NCBI GenBank assembly: GCA_018401935.1
Contig: JAGYJQ010000002.1
Coordinates: forward strand, 1-64,000
DNA length: 64,000 bases
Direction: 5' to 3'
Source of the DNA: Balneolaceae bacterium
Lineage (GTDB): Bacteria > Bacteroidota > Rhodothermia > Balneolales > Balneolaceae
Shown: one piece after another, positions 1-9,554 of the stretch
Layout of the letters: each line of letters opens with the position of its first letter
Numbering within the stretch: the stretch's first letter is position 1
Program-made: the position numbers and the translations under genes
The notes under the pieces: model-generated
Database searches by the model: none
Told to the model about the DNA's origin: nothing
The model's input: the letters and a program-made list of their open reading frames with translations, nothing else

Positions 1-765
1 GTTAATACCAATGATCTGAGCACTGGTATTCACCAAGGCACCTCCGCTATTACCCTTATTTATGGCCGCATCGGTTTGAATGAAACTTTCGATTCTCATT
101 CGATCATCAATTATTTGTACATCTCTTCCTAATGCGCTAATTATACCCGCTGTTACCGTAGCTCTTAGTCTAAAAGGATTTCCAACTGCCATAACCCATT
201 CACCTACTTGAACCTGATCTGAATTCCCAATAATAGCCGCAGGAAGGTTGTCAGTTGGTATTTTTAGCACCGCTAAATCAGTAGTGGGATCGGAACCGAT
301 GATGCGTGCTTGAAATTGTCTCTTGTCATTTAATACTACCTCAATACCCTGTTCTGTGGCTCCATCAATTACATGATGATTGGTGAGTATGTAGCCATCC
401 TGGCTTATAATAACTCCTGAACCTACCGATCGAGCACTTCTGGGTAAAAATCGATTCCAAAAATCGTCGGAAAAATCATGGTTTTCATCATCAGGTACAT
501 CAACCGGTATTAATGTTTCTATATACACAACAGAAGACGTTACACTATGGGCGATTTTTTTAAATAAGAATCGTTCACTGATATTTTCAAGGAATTCATC
601 ATCAATAAATACACTATCACTTTTTGATATGTTGGTGTATTCAACCTCAGCAAACGAAGGCGTTGTAGAACGATCTAGATAACTATCCCAAACAAAGCCA
701 ATGCTAAGCCCTATCAACAATATGAGCAGGTAAGTAAGGCGACGATTTGTGTTCATGTAATCCAT
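1..765 (-). CDS. HtrA/DegP-like trypsin-fold serine protease (3' end cut off by window edge)
   Basis: My own translation gives 255 codons in one open frame from an ATG at 765 to the window edge. A membrane or signal segment lies at residues 10-26. It is followed by a trypsin-fold protease with a complete catalytic triad in family context: TNHHVIDG (His131), TTDLAVLKI (Asp163) and KGNSGGAL (Ser240). This matches periplasmic HtrA/DegP/DegQ proteases that degrade or refold damaged envelope proteins. The PDZ domains expected after the protease domain would lie beyond position 1, so the number of PDZ domains cannot be judged. A second in-frame ATG at 756 is an equally possible start. The gene lies just downstream of recO on the same strand. 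Confidence 0.9.
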   Translation of the reverse strand, partial: MDYMNTNRRLTYLLILLIGLSIGFVWDSYLDRSTTPSFAEVEYTNISKSDSVFIDDEFLENISERFLFKKIAHSVTSSVVYIETLIPVDVPDDENHDFSDDFWNRFLPRSARSVGSGVIISQDGYILTNHHVIDGATEQGIEVVLNDKRQFQARIIGSDPTTDLAVLKIPTDNLPAAIIGNSDQVQVGEWVMAVGNPFRLRATVTAGIISALGRDVQIIDDRMRIESFIQTDAAINKGNSGGALVNTSAQIIGIN

Positions 766-813
766 CTAAATGTGATCGGAATAAATCTAATTTACGTGTT
801 TTTAAGGTAATGG

Positions 814-1548
814 CTAGGATACGACTAGGTCAAAAAACTGTTGTGATCGCTGTGGATTATACCCTTCTATATGATAATGAAAATAGGCATCCAAATGTTG
901 AACCAATTGAACCAACTCATTTTTACTTAAATCAATTAATAAAAAATCCTTTGATCTACCCGATAACACCGTCGTGAGAAACTTCGTTTGTCGTTGATTA
1001 AACTTTTTCTCGCCCGTTTGTGTAGACACCTCACTAAGTATTCCACTAGGGATGTGTAAATACGACTGCTTAGCTATGTCACTGAGTTCAAACTGCACAT
1101 CAATACCACAACAACTCATGCATCTAATCTGAATATATGGCAACACATGCACGGGAACTTGCTCTTGTTTGGTTAACCAAGATAAAAACTGGGTTAAAAG
1201 CTGAAATAAATCCGTGTTTTTTTCATGTTCATGAACCAGGGCAGTTATTCGTTCCAGAACTTGAAACAACAAAAGCCAAGAGGTAAAATCACTCCGTAGG
1301 CTAGCTACTGAGTGAACCAGATCGGCAGATCGCAGATCCTGAACCATCCGATTTGGCTTGTATGCAAAACCGATATGTAAGGTGTTCCCCGTTTCTACTA
1401 CACCACTGAAAAGACCTTTTGGCTTCTTTGCACCCCTTGCAATAAGGGCGAATTTGCCATGCGACTCTGTGAGTACGGTGATTATTTTGCTAGATTCTTG
1501 ATAGTCAATGGTTCGCAGAACTATTGCTGTAGCAGTTTCTAACCCCAT
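814..1548 (-). CDS. recO: DNA repair protein RecO
   Basis: The 244-residue product has the usual RecO length. The N-terminal OB-fold opens with ETATAIVLRTIDYQESSKI and continues with the typical RecO phrase LIARGAKKPKG. The middle is helical and a short Cys cluster, RCMSCCGID, lies near residue 143 where many RecO proteins carry a zinc site, although here the knuckle is incomplete. RecO loads RecA on SSB-coated DNA with RecR in gap repair. It is followed on the same strand by the htrA-like gene after about 50 bases, so co-transcription is possible. The C-terminus is poorly conserved, as is normal in the family. Confidence 0.9.
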   Translation of the reverse strand: MGLETATAIVLRTIDYQESSKIITVLTESHGKFALIARGAKKPKGLFSGVVETGNTLHIGFAYKPNRMVQDLRSADLVHSVASLRSDFTSWLLLFQVLERITALVHEHEKNTDLFQLLTQFLSWLTKQEQVPVHVLPYIQIRCMSCCGIDVQFELSDIAKQSYLHIPSGILSEVSTQTGEKKFNQRQTKFLTTVLSGRSKDFLLIDLSKNELVQLVQHLDAYFHYHIEGYNPQRSQQFFDLVVS

Positions 1549-1653
1549 GTTATCCTGGAAATAAGTATGTTTGTCACATTAAATTGACTTAGTAAATGAG
1601 TTTTCTATGCATCTAAACATAATAATTTCTACCATTGGAAAACTACTGTTACT

Positions 1654-2529
1654 ATGATATCAAAAGAGATTCTAAAAAAAATTCGCAAGCTTGAAATTCA
1701 AACCAAAGGATTGGTCAATAATCTATTTGGCGGTGAATATCAGTCGGCCTTCAAAGGTCGAGGCATGGCCTTCTCTGAGGTTAGATCCTACTCGTATGGA
1801 GATGACATTAGGCAAATTGACTGGAATGTAACAGCCCGGACGGGTGAGCCTTTCATTAAAATATTTGAAGAAGAACGCGAACAAACGTTAATGCTCTGCG
1901 TGGATATTTCTAATAGTGGAAATTTAGGCACTCAAACCTATACAAAAGCAGAATTAGCTATTGAAATATGTGCCGTACTGGCTTTTAGCGCGATTCAAAA
2001 TGGTGATAAGGTTGGTTTAGTACTCTTTAGTAATGTGGTGGAAAAGGTGGTGCCGCCAAAAAAAGGAAAAAAACATGTACTCAGAATCATTAGAGAGCTT
2101 TACACCACCAAGGCAACGGGTAAAGGCACTAGTATATCCACTGCATTGAATTATGTTAATAGATTATTGAATCGACGATCTATTGTTGTATTGGCATCTG
2201 ATTATCAAGATAAAGAGTATGAAACATCACTGAAAATAACCAATCAAAAGCATGATCTTGTAAACCTAAGTATAAGGCACCCATTTGAAGAAGAGCTGCC
2301 AGATTTAGGCTTATTGCCTTTATACAATGCCGAGACGGGAGAACAGGTTATGGTAGATAGCTCAAACAAAAAATTACGTGCTCATCTACGGGCGAAGCTT
2401 AGAGCAAGACATGACGCTTTCGATAAGCGAATGGTGAAATTACAAATGGATACCATTGTCGTTCACACGGATAAATCGTACATACGACCACTTATGAGTT
2501 TTTTCCAACGTCGTTTAAGTCGGTATTAG
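1654..2529 (+). CDS. DUF58 domain protein (Bat/MoxR-associated, VWA-like)
   Basis: This 291-residue soluble protein carries the DUF58 signature GDDIRQIDWNVTAR (residues 49-62). It is followed by a VWA-like core with an intact MIDAS-type DxSxS (Asp84, Ser86, Ser88 in CVDISNSG). No signal peptide or membrane segment is visible. In Bacteroidota, DUF58 genes normally sit between a MoxR ATPase gene and batA in the Bat operon. Here the BatA-like gene lies 2.7 kb downstream and an M23 peptidase on the other strand separates them. No MoxR gene is visible in the window. The 3' end overlaps the convergent M23 gene by 38 bases. The biochemical role of the family is not firmly established. Confidence 0.88.
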   Translation: MISKEILKKIRKLEIQTKGLVNNLFGGEYQSAFKGRGMAFSEVRSYSYGDDIRQIDWNVTARTGEPFIKIFEEEREQTLMLCVDISNSGNLGTQTYTKAELAIEICAVLAFSAIQNGDKVGLVLFSNVVEKVVPPKKGKKHVLRIIRELYTTKATGKGTSISTALNYVNRLLNRRSIVVLASDYQDKEYETSLKITNQKHDLVNLSIRHPFEEELPDLGLLPLYNAETGEQVMVDSSNKKLRAHLRAKLRARHDAFDKRMVKLQMDTIVVHTDKSYIRPLMSFFQRRLSRY

Positions 2530-3793
2530 TAACCAAAACAAGCCCACCTTGCCCTAACAAATACGAATATTTTTTTACCTCGAGATAAAAGGCCCCTCTT
2601 GCAGATGCAGCTAGTGATTCTTGAGATGGCAAATCCACGGTAACCGAATTGACTGGTACATTGTTCTTATACAGTGTGTAGTGCAAATGAACCCCCGTTA
2701 CCCTACCCGTTCGTCCAACATAACCTATCACTTGACCTTGCTTGACTTGAACACCCTTTTTTATGCCTGGGCCAAATCCATTAAGGTGTAAATATGCAGT
2801 CTTATACATTCCATTGTGCTGTATTTGAACAATATTCCCGTTAACCCCTCTATATCTAGATTCAATAATTTCTCCATCACCAACAGCAATCACAGGAGTT
2901 CCAAGTGGTGCTGCATAATCTGTTCCTGTGTGTGGGATCCTTTGCTTCAGGACAGGATGAAACCGATTGTAATTGAAACTTGAACTTATCCTATGGTTAT
3001 ACATAAAGGGGGCTTTCAATAAAGCTTTTTGTATACCATTCCCATCAGCGTCATAATATCCTTGTTGCAGCCCATCCTCGTAATAAAATGCTTTATACGG
3101 TCTATTTTGATGCACAAATTCAGCAGCTAAGACTCTGCCAACGCCAACTACTTCTCCTTCTGATATAAATTCTTCGTAAATCGCACGGTATTTATCACCT
3201 CGATATAACCGGAAAAAATCAACCTGCCAGGCAAATAGTTCACTTAATTCCATTCCAACCCCTGCAGAATGACCTTGGGATATCAGAGACTCATATAACG
3301 AGGATTCGATAATTCCCTCCACCTGGCGAAATCGAATTTCTATTGGCTTTGCTGAAGCCTGAACCAGGATACCATCGGTCAAATCTATTTTTATGTATCG
3401 TACATTGGACTCCATTATGATAAGAATGGGTGCATAGCTAATCGATTGACCGGTATTATGGTGTCTATACCGATAATAAGTCTGGTTTTGCTTAAGAAAT
3501 CGAAAGCCTACACTTTGTTTCAATTCCTTAGTTACTTCTCTAATCACCTGCTGTGAAATGCCCATTTCACTTAATAATACGTATAAACTTTGGTTTGCTC
3601 GAACCTGCCCACGTACTAAAATGCCCCTATCCGAAGCATAACCAAATCCATCAATTGGAAACTCCTCATTAATTTCACTGAGTTCATTTGAATCAAGCTC
3701 TGAAATGTTAGGCTGGAACAAACAAGCTGAGAATCCAAACGAAACGACTATGGTCGAAAAAACCAAAAAACGATGGAACATAAAAAAATACAA
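2492..3793 (-). CDS. M23 (LytM-type) peptidase, probable lipoprotein
   Basis: The 433-residue protein has an N-terminal hydrophobic stretch ending in a lipobox-like FSAC (Cys24), so it is probably lipid-anchored. Residues 55-110 resemble the OapA/LysM-like region found before many LytM domains. The C-terminal M23 metalloprotease domain keeps the zinc ligands in HTGTD (His288, Asp292) and the HLHY motif (His369, His371). These suggest an active peptidoglycan endopeptidase that cuts stem-peptide crosslinks, rather than a degenerate activator such as EnvC. It is divergent from the Bat-like pair and overlaps the DUF58 gene tail to tail. A link to cell-envelope growth is inferred from family only. 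Confidence 0.88.
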   Translation of the reverse strand: MYFFMFHRFLVFSTIVVSFGFSACLFQPNISELDSNELSEINEEFPIDGFGYASDRGILVRGQVRANQSLYVLLSEMGISQQVIREVTKELKQSVGFRFLKQNQTYYRYRHHNTGQSISYAPILIIMESNVRYIKIDLTDGILVQASAKPIEIRFRQVEGIIESSLYESLISQGHSAGVGMELSELFAWQVDFFRLYRGDKYRAIYEEFISEGEVVGVGRVLAAEFVHQNRPYKAFYYEDGLQQGYYDADGNGIQKALLKAPFMYNHRISSSFNYNRFHPVLKQRIPHTGTDYAAPLGTPVIAVGDGEIIESRYRGVNGNIVQIQHNGMYKTAYLHLNGFGPGIKKGVQVKQGQVIGYVGRTGRVTGVHLHYTLYKNNVPVNSVTVDLPSQESLAASARGAFYLEVKKYSYLLGQGGLVLVTNTDLNDVGKNS

Positions 3794-4112
3794 TAGAAAG
3801 TAGATAGAATTTCTAAGCTGTGTAGAGGAACAACACTAACACGTTGTTTTCAAATTTATTTAGAACCAAACACCGCATAGATTACATAGATGATTTACAA
3901 TAAAGTACGATTCCTACCATTTCAAACAAAATAAACACCTAATTAAGTGTTATAGTTGTTATTTTAGATTGCTTGAATGGCAAAGTTGTATGTCAGATGT
4001 ACACGAGTACGTTACCCTGTGTTAGAATCGTACCGTGGTTCGAAAACACATTGGAATGTTAAAGACACATGCTGGCCTGATTGCTTAATCATTCGAAGTA
4101 AAGTTATATACA
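3794..4112. other. Intergenic region between divergent genes (319 bases)
   Basis: This AT-rich gap must hold the promoters of the M23 gene (minus) and of the Bat-like pair (plus). I see no additional reading frame or RNA gene. The only structure noted is an imperfect inverted repeat at 3934-3951 (AACAC and GTGTT arms around an AATT core). No promoter box is clear enough to place. Confidence 0.5.
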
Positions 4113-5192
4113 ATGTACTCTAAACCAACCTTGAACTCCCGTTTTTGGCGAATTACTCTGTTCCTTTGCTTTTGCATTGTAGGTGCTGACTATAGCTCCA
4201 TGACCCTTCACGCTCAAGTACAGCCTAGCTCAAATGATCAACAACCCGCTCAACTACGACTAAAGAATGGCCCTCGAATATACTCAGAAGTTGACTCTGT
4301 TCGTATCTCGACCCCATTCAACATTATTCTGGTGACTCCTTCTGATATCGAAGAAGAGATCATTTTTCCAGATTCCAGCTCATTCCCTCCTAGTCTTTTT
4401 CTCTCAGAAGCTAGCTACGGAACAGCTGCAACAGAAGATAGTGTTCAATACACCCTTCAATACTTTGGGAATCAGGATCTACGCTTGAGTGGTTTACGTG
4501 TATTATACAAAGTTAAGGAAGACACGATTTCCATAGTCGTTCCACCCCTTCGTTTACCCTTTAGCTCGAGACTTGAGCCCATAATAGCACGTGGTGATTC
4601 ACTTCAGCTCAATCCAATTAAGCCCAATTTCGGCTTTTCCAATCCCTGGTTGGTTGTGTTGATCCTCGGGATTATTCTAGTAGGTTTGGCGCTTATATGG
4701 TGGTATTATCGTTCGCGAAAAAAAACAACTCCAGCTCAGCAGTCAATAGCACTACCGGTCTACGAATCGCCTTTACAGATTCTACAAACAGAGCTAGAAC
4801 ATATTCAGTATGATTCAACCCCTCAAACAAGCGATGCCATTAAGATCTACTACTCTCGCATCAGTAATGCCTTCCGCGCTTACTATGAAGAACTTTATGG
4901 TTTCCCAGCCTTAGAATCCACCTCTAGAGAACTTATCAACTTCCTCAATAAAATAGCAGAACCTACCCCTATCATTGAGAATATTGGAGGCTTACTGTTC
5001 AGTGCAGACCGTGTCAAATTTGCCAAATTTAATCCAAGCCAAGAGCAAATTCGATGTATTCTAGAAGATTCATTTACCTGCATAGACCTACTCAATGAAC
5101 GTCATAAGAGGCGACTTCAGGCCCATAAACTAGAGTTTGAACAACTTCATGGTTACCCACAAAATCCTCAACTAGGAGACTCTTTACCATGA
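4113..5192 (+). CDS. Secreted, membrane-anchored protein preceding batA (DUF4381/BatD-like architecture)
   Basis: The 359-residue product has an N-terminal signal sequence ending near residue 35 (LHAQ). A beta-rich extracytoplasmic region (about 40-170) follows, then one transmembrane helix at 178-199 and a basic stop-transfer RSRKK. The cytoplasmic C-terminal half is helical and contains YYSRISNAFRAYYEELYGF. This layout matches the uncharacterised proteins encoded directly before batA in Bacteroidota aerotolerance (Bat) loci. Its stop codon overlaps the start of the BatA-like gene in an ATGA, so translation is likely coupled. I recognise the architecture rather than a specific family match, so the assignment is moderate. 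Confidence 0.7.
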   Translation: MYSKPTLNSRFWRITLFLCFCIVGADYSSMTLHAQVQPSSNDQQPAQLRLKNGPRIYSEVDSVRISTPFNIILVTPSDIEEEIIFPDSSSFPPSLFLSEASYGTAATEDSVQYTLQYFGNQDLRLSGLRVLYKVKEDTISIVVPPLRLPFSSRLEPIIARGDSLQLNPIKPNFGFSNPWLVVLILGIILVGLALIWWYYRSRKKTTPAQQSIALPVYESPLQILQTELEHIQYDSTPQTSDAIKIYYSRISNAFRAYYEELYGFPALESTSRELINFLNKIAEPTPIIENIGGLLFSADRVKFAKFNPSQEQIRCILEDSFTCIDLLNERHKRRLQAHKLEFEQLHGYPQNPQLGDSLP

Positions 5193-6187
5193 TAGAATTT
5201 GCGAATCCAATATGGCTTTGGGCCTACTTGATGATCCCGCTCATTATCGGTGTCTATGTATATCGATTTATTCGTAAGAAAAGGCCCGCTCTCTTGTTTT
5301 CAGATACAATGCCGTTCAACAACTTACCCGGTAATGGCAAGCAATACCTACATTGGTTTGAACAATTGTTCTTTATACTTGGCCTTGCCTGTTTAATCTA
5401 CGCCCTAGCTCGACCACAAGAGCAATTAACCACTGTTGAGCGCAATGCAGAAGGCATCGATATCGTGTTAGCTTTAGATATTTCATCCTCAATGAAAGCC
5501 GAAGATTTGAAGCCAAATAGATTTGAAGCCGCAAGAGAAGTTGCCAAAGAGTTTATCGATCAGCGTATTTCGGATCGCATTGGCTTGGTTTCTTTTGCTA
5601 TGCAAAGTTTCACAGTTTGCCCCCCAACACTAGACTACCGACTTCTTAAAGAACTAATTAATGAGGTGGAAATGGGGGTTATACAAGATGGAACCGCCAT
5701 TGGAATGGGTATTGCTACCTCTGTCAATAGACTAAAAGATAGTGAAGCCAAAAGTAAAGTCATTATTCTACTCACCGATGGGCAAAACAATGCCGGTGAA
5801 ATTGACCCCGTGACCGCGGCCGATCTAGCTTTGGCCTATGATATTAAAATATACACCATTGGTGCAGGGACACGAGGAACCGCTCCTTATCCGGTTGATG
5901 ATCCTATTTTTGGACGTAGATATCGTAATATTCAGGTAGATATTGATGAAGATATGTTAGAGCGTGTAGCTGAGTTAACGGGTGGGAAGTATTACAGAGC
6001 AACCGATTCTCAGGAACTATTGAGGATTTATCAGGAAATTGATGCCCTTGAACGGACAAAAGTTGAAGAAATAACCTACACAGATTACACCGATCTCTAC
6101 CCTGTTTACTTAGCATTAGGTCTGCTATTCATGGCTAGCCACTTTCTTCTTAGGCAACTAGTTCTACGCTCAATAGTTGAGGTCTAA
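5189..6187 (+). CDS. batA: BatA-like VWA-domain membrane protein
   Basis: The 332-residue protein has two N-terminal membrane segments (about 6-26 and 57-75), the BatA-type N-terminal region, and a periplasmic VWA domain. A third membrane helix lies near residues 305-325. The MIDAS motif DISSS is intact (Asp97, Ser99, Ser101), with a later VWA motif LLTDGQNNAGE. Bat proteins have been linked to aerotolerance and envelope stress in Bacteroides and to virulence in other bacteria, but no defined substrate is known. The gene overlaps the upstream gene by four bases and is followed after two bases by mfd. The batB, TPR batC and batD genes that usually follow are absent here. Confidence 0.85.
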   Translation: MIEFANPIWLWAYLMIPLIIGVYVYRFIRKKRPALLFSDTMPFNNLPGNGKQYLHWFEQLFFILGLACLIYALARPQEQLTTVERNAEGIDIVLALDISSSMKAEDLKPNRFEAAREVAKEFIDQRISDRIGLVSFAMQSFTVCPPTLDYRLLKELINEVEMGVIQDGTAIGMGIATSVNRLKDSEAKSKVIILLTDGQNNAGEIDPVTAADLALAYDIKIYTIGAGTRGTAPYPVDDPIFGRRYRNIQVDIDEDMLERVAELTGGKYYRATDSQELLRIYQEIDALERTKVEEITYTDYTDLYPVYLALGLLFMASHFLLRQLVLRSIVEV

Positions 6188-6189
6188 AC

Positions 6190-9100
6190 ATGAGTAATAG
6201 TGCTACGATGAGACTTGTGAAAGAGATTGTTCAACATCCCTCCTTCCAACAGTACTACCGGCTTTTGAACGAATCAGAGTCCCAGTCTTCTGTTTTAACT
6301 AGACCAAAAATAATAGAGTTAAAGCAAGCAGTTGGGTCTTTATTATCATTTTTGATTGCAGGGCTAGGTCATTCAACGCCCATTATTTATGTTTGTGAAA
6401 ACGACGAAGACATGCGGGTCATGGAGAGTGACTTATTCGAATTAGGCATAGAAAAAGTGCTCAGTTTCCCATCTCTTCAACGAAGGCCTTATGATCAAGG
6501 CGCCATTTTAGATGCAAGTTCAATGGTTCAACGGACAGAAGTACTGCAAAAAATTATAGATCGAGAAGCTTTTATTTACCTGTGTTCTGCAGAAGGACTC
6601 TTTGATTTTGTACAAGATCCAGAAGCCTTTCAGTCAGCTAAGCTGGAACTCGAAAAATCGCAGGAATATCAGTTTGAAGATATTCAACACCATTTGGCAC
6701 TGCACGGATACAAAAATGTACGCTTTGTTGATGAGCCTGGTGAAATGGCGGTTCGTGGTGGTATCCTAGATATTTATCCTTATTCAGGTGAATATCCTAT
6801 CCGCATTGAATTCTTTGGTAATGAAATCGAGAGTATACGTGAATTCGATGCCGATTCACAGCGTTCAGTAGCGTTTCTAGATCGAGTTTCTATTGTACCT
6901 GACATTTCTAATGTACAGCAACAAAGTCTCCAAAGTTTTTTGCATTTTTTACCTGAAAAAGTGCATTTCATTATAAAAGATGAGTCCTTAATAATGAGTC
7001 GTCTTGCTACACTTTATAATCACGCTCTTGATCGTTTCAACCCGGAAGAGCATAAGGTATCCCCGGAACAACTCTTTCTAAAGGCAGATGAATTCAGAGA
7101 AAATATGCACCAGAAAGCCTTTAGCCTGAGCTATACTGGATTTTATCAAGGAATAGATGATGATGGCGATCCAATTTCTTTTGGTGCCCGCCCACAACCC
7201 GATTTTAACGGAATCGTAAAGCAGGTCATAGAGGATATCGAGAGACAATCTATAAATGGATTCACCACCCATATTTGTTGTGACAACCAAGGACAAGTTG
7301 AACGATTCGAAGAGTTACTGCCTGCCACAAGTCCAAGCCATACGTATGCCTTATTAAGTCAGTCGTTGAGTAAAGGTTTTATACTGGATAGTCTAAAAAT
7401 GGCCGTATACACCGATCATCAGATATTTAACCGGTATCATCGACCTAAAATTAAAAAAAGAAGGTACTCTGGTGGCATATCCTTCAAAGAAATCTACGAC
7501 CTTAACCTAGGTGATTATGTAGTACATGTGGATTACGGAATTGGAAAATTTTCAGGATTTAAGAGAATTGAAGTAAAAGGGGTGCTTCAAGAAGTAGTCG
7601 TAGTACAATATCAGGAAGATTCTACCCTATACGTGAATCTTAGCAGCTTACATAAGCTTCAAAAATATTCAGCAAAGGAAGGCATGGCCCCTAGGGTCAC
7701 TAAATTAGGATCAGGAGAATGGGCACGAAAAAAAGCACAAACACGAAAAAAAGTTAAAGATATTGCTCGTGAACTCATCGAGTTATACGCCAAGAGAAAG
7801 CTACAAAAAGCCTTTGCATATTCAGCTGATAATGCCTGGCAAGTTGAAATGGAAGCTCGCTTTGAATTTGAGGAAACACTAGACCAAGATAGGGCGATAC
7901 ATGCGGTGAAGGAAGATATGATGAACGAGCAACCCATGGACCGTTTGGTGTGCGGTGATGTTGGTTTTGGGAAAACCGAAGTGGCCATTCGCTCTGCTTT
8001 CAAAGCCGTTATGGATAATAAACAAGTAGCTGTTCTCGTACCCACCACCCTCTTAGCCGATCAGCATCTCAAAACATTTAGTAAGAGGATGAATGACTTT
8101 CCGGTAAAGGTGGAGGCTCTATCAAGATTTAAAAGTACTAAAGAACAAAAAGAAATACTCAAAGGGGTGAGTGCAGGTGATGTAGATATTCTGATCGGTA
8201 CCCATAGAATACTATCCAAAGATATCTCATTCAAAGATTTAGGGTTAATTATCATTGATGAAGAACAACGATTTGGTGTATCTGCCAAGGAGAAATTAAA
8301 AGCGCTAAAAGCGACTGTTGATGTGCTTACACTCACTGCAACACCTATCCCAAGAACCTTACAGTTCTCACTTATGGGGGCACGAGATTTGAGCATTATA
8401 ACAACTCCACCACCCAATAGACGCCCGGTGCAGACTGAAATTCACTCCTTTGATGAAGCACTCATAAGGGATGCTCTAGTTCAGGAAATTTCTCGTGGGG
8501 GCCAAGCTTTTTTTATACATAACCGGGTAAGTAATATTGAGGAGATGGCTGATATGATTCATTCATTAGTCCCTGAAATTAGAGTAAGGTACGCTCATGG
8601 ACAAATGAAAGCGTCTGAACTGGAGAAAATCATTCAAGATTTTTACACGCATCGATTCGATGTATTGATCTCTACCAATATTGTAGAAAATGGAATTGAC
8701 ATCAGTAACGCAAATACCATTATTATAAATGATGCCGACCGTTTTGGCCTAGCCGAATTGCATCAGCTTAGGGGTCGAGTAGGCCGGTCCAATCGTAAAG
8801 CTTTCTGTTATTTGATTACGCGACCCATTGATCAATTGACCCCTGAGGCACGTAAGAGGCTTATTGCACTCGAAGAATTTTCGGATTTGGGTTCTGGCTT
8901 TAATATAGCCATGCGTGATCTTGACATTCGAGGAGCAGGAGATATACTCGGAGGTGAGCAAAGTGGTTTTATCAATGATATTGGCTTCGAGTTGTATACC
9001 AAAATTTTGGATGAAGCTGTGCAGGAAGTCAAGGAAAGTGAATTCAATCATCTATTCGAGGGTGGAGAGAAAAAAATAGCCCTTCCGGAAACACAAATAG

Positions 9101-9552
9101 AAATGGATGAATCGGCCTTACTTCCTCAACAGTATGTAACCGATAATGTGGAACGGTTAAATCTCTACCGAAAATTAGCCAAAGCCAATACGGTCGAAGA
9201 AATTGAAGATTGGAAATCTGAAGTTGAAGACCGATTTGGACCGTTCCCAATCGAAGCTATACGTCTATGGCAAAGCAAAATACTTCAACAGTATGCATCC
9301 AGCTTATATTTTGTGAAGATCACCCTACGAGTGGGTAAAATGTGGTGTATGTGCCCAAAAGTTAAGAGCGACCTTGGCCGATCGTATTATGATACTCCGT
9401 TGTTTACCAACATACTAAATCAAATTAAAAAAGTGTTTGGTGATAAGCATACTATCATTCAAAAGGAGGACGCCATACGTTTTTTATTTGAAGATGTTGC
9501 TACGATGTCCGATGCCATCGACTTACTCAAAAAAATACAAGAGAATCCATAG
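6190..9552 (+). CDS. mfd: Transcription-repair coupling factor Mfd
   Basis: At 1120 residues this is a full-length Mfd. The N-terminal third is the UvrB-homology module. A CarD-like RNA-polymerase-interaction domain follows at about residues 435-500 (LGDYVVHVDYGIGKFSGF). The RecG-like SF2 translocase has a Walker A in GDVGFGKTEVA near residue 590, a DEEQ box in IIDEEQRFGV near 690, and the TRG-type region HQLRGRVGRSNRK. Mfd removes RNA polymerase stalled at DNA lesions and recruits UvrA. The gene starts two bases after the batA stop, which suggests read-through from the Bat-like pair, and it is followed two bases later by the Sua5-type gene. Confidence 0.97.
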   Translation: MSNSATMRLVKEIVQHPSFQQYYRLLNESESQSSVLTRPKIIELKQAVGSLLSFLIAGLGHSTPIIYVCENDEDMRVMESDLFELGIEKVLSFPSLQRRPYDQGAILDASSMVQRTEVLQKIIDREAFIYLCSAEGLFDFVQDPEAFQSAKLELEKSQEYQFEDIQHHLALHGYKNVRFVDEPGEMAVRGGILDIYPYSGEYPIRIEFFGNEIESIREFDADSQRSVAFLDRVSIVPDISNVQQQSLQSFLHFLPEKVHFIIKDESLIMSRLATLYNHALDRFNPEEHKVSPEQLFLKADEFRENMHQKAFSLSYTGFYQGIDDDGDPISFGARPQPDFNGIVKQVIEDIERQSINGFTTHICCDNQGQVERFEELLPATSPSHTYALLSQSLSKGFILDSLKMAVYTDHQIFNRYHRPKIKKRRYSGGISFKEIYDLNLGDYVVHVDYGIGKFSGFKRIEVKGVLQEVVVVQYQEDSTLYVNLSSLHKLQKYSAKEGMAPRVTKLGSGEWARKKAQTRKKVKDIARELIELYAKRKLQKAFAYSADNAWQVEMEARFEFEETLDQDRAIHAVKEDMMNEQPMDRLVCGDVGFGKTEVAIRSAFKAVMDNKQVAVLVPTTLLADQHLKTFSKRMNDFPVKVEALSRFKSTKEQKEILKGVSAGDVDILIGTHRILSKDISFKDLGLIIIDEEQRFGVSAKEKLKALKATVDVLTLTATPIPRTLQFSLMGARDLSIITTPPPNRRPVQTEIHSFDEALIRDALVQEISRGGQAFFIHNRVSNIEEMADMIHSLVPEIRVRYAHGQMKASELEKIIQDFYTHRFDVLISTNIVENGIDISNANTIIINDADRFGLAELHQLRGRVGRSNRKAFCYLITRPIDQLTPEARKRLIALEEFSDLGSGFNIAMRDLDIRGAGDILGGEQSGFINDIGFELYTKILDEAVQEVKESEFNHLFEGGEKKIALPETQIEMDESALLPQQYVTDNVERLNLYRKLAKANTVEEIEDWKSEVEDRFGPFPIEAIRLWQSKILQQYASSLYFVKITLRVGKMWCMCPKVKSDLGRSYYDTPLFTNILNQIKKVFGDKHTIIQKEDAIRFLFEDVATMSDAIDLLKKIQENP

Positions 9553-9554
9553 CT

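Noticed and set aside
747-977. A plus-strand open frame of 76 codons
   Set aside because: It overlaps the start of the htrA-like gene and the end of recO on the other strand and shows no family features; best read as a chance frame.
7659-8417. Long minus-strand open frames (129 and 118 codons) inside mfd
   Set aside because: They are antisense to the conserved Mfd helicase domain, have biased composition and no motif, and so are shadows of the real gene.
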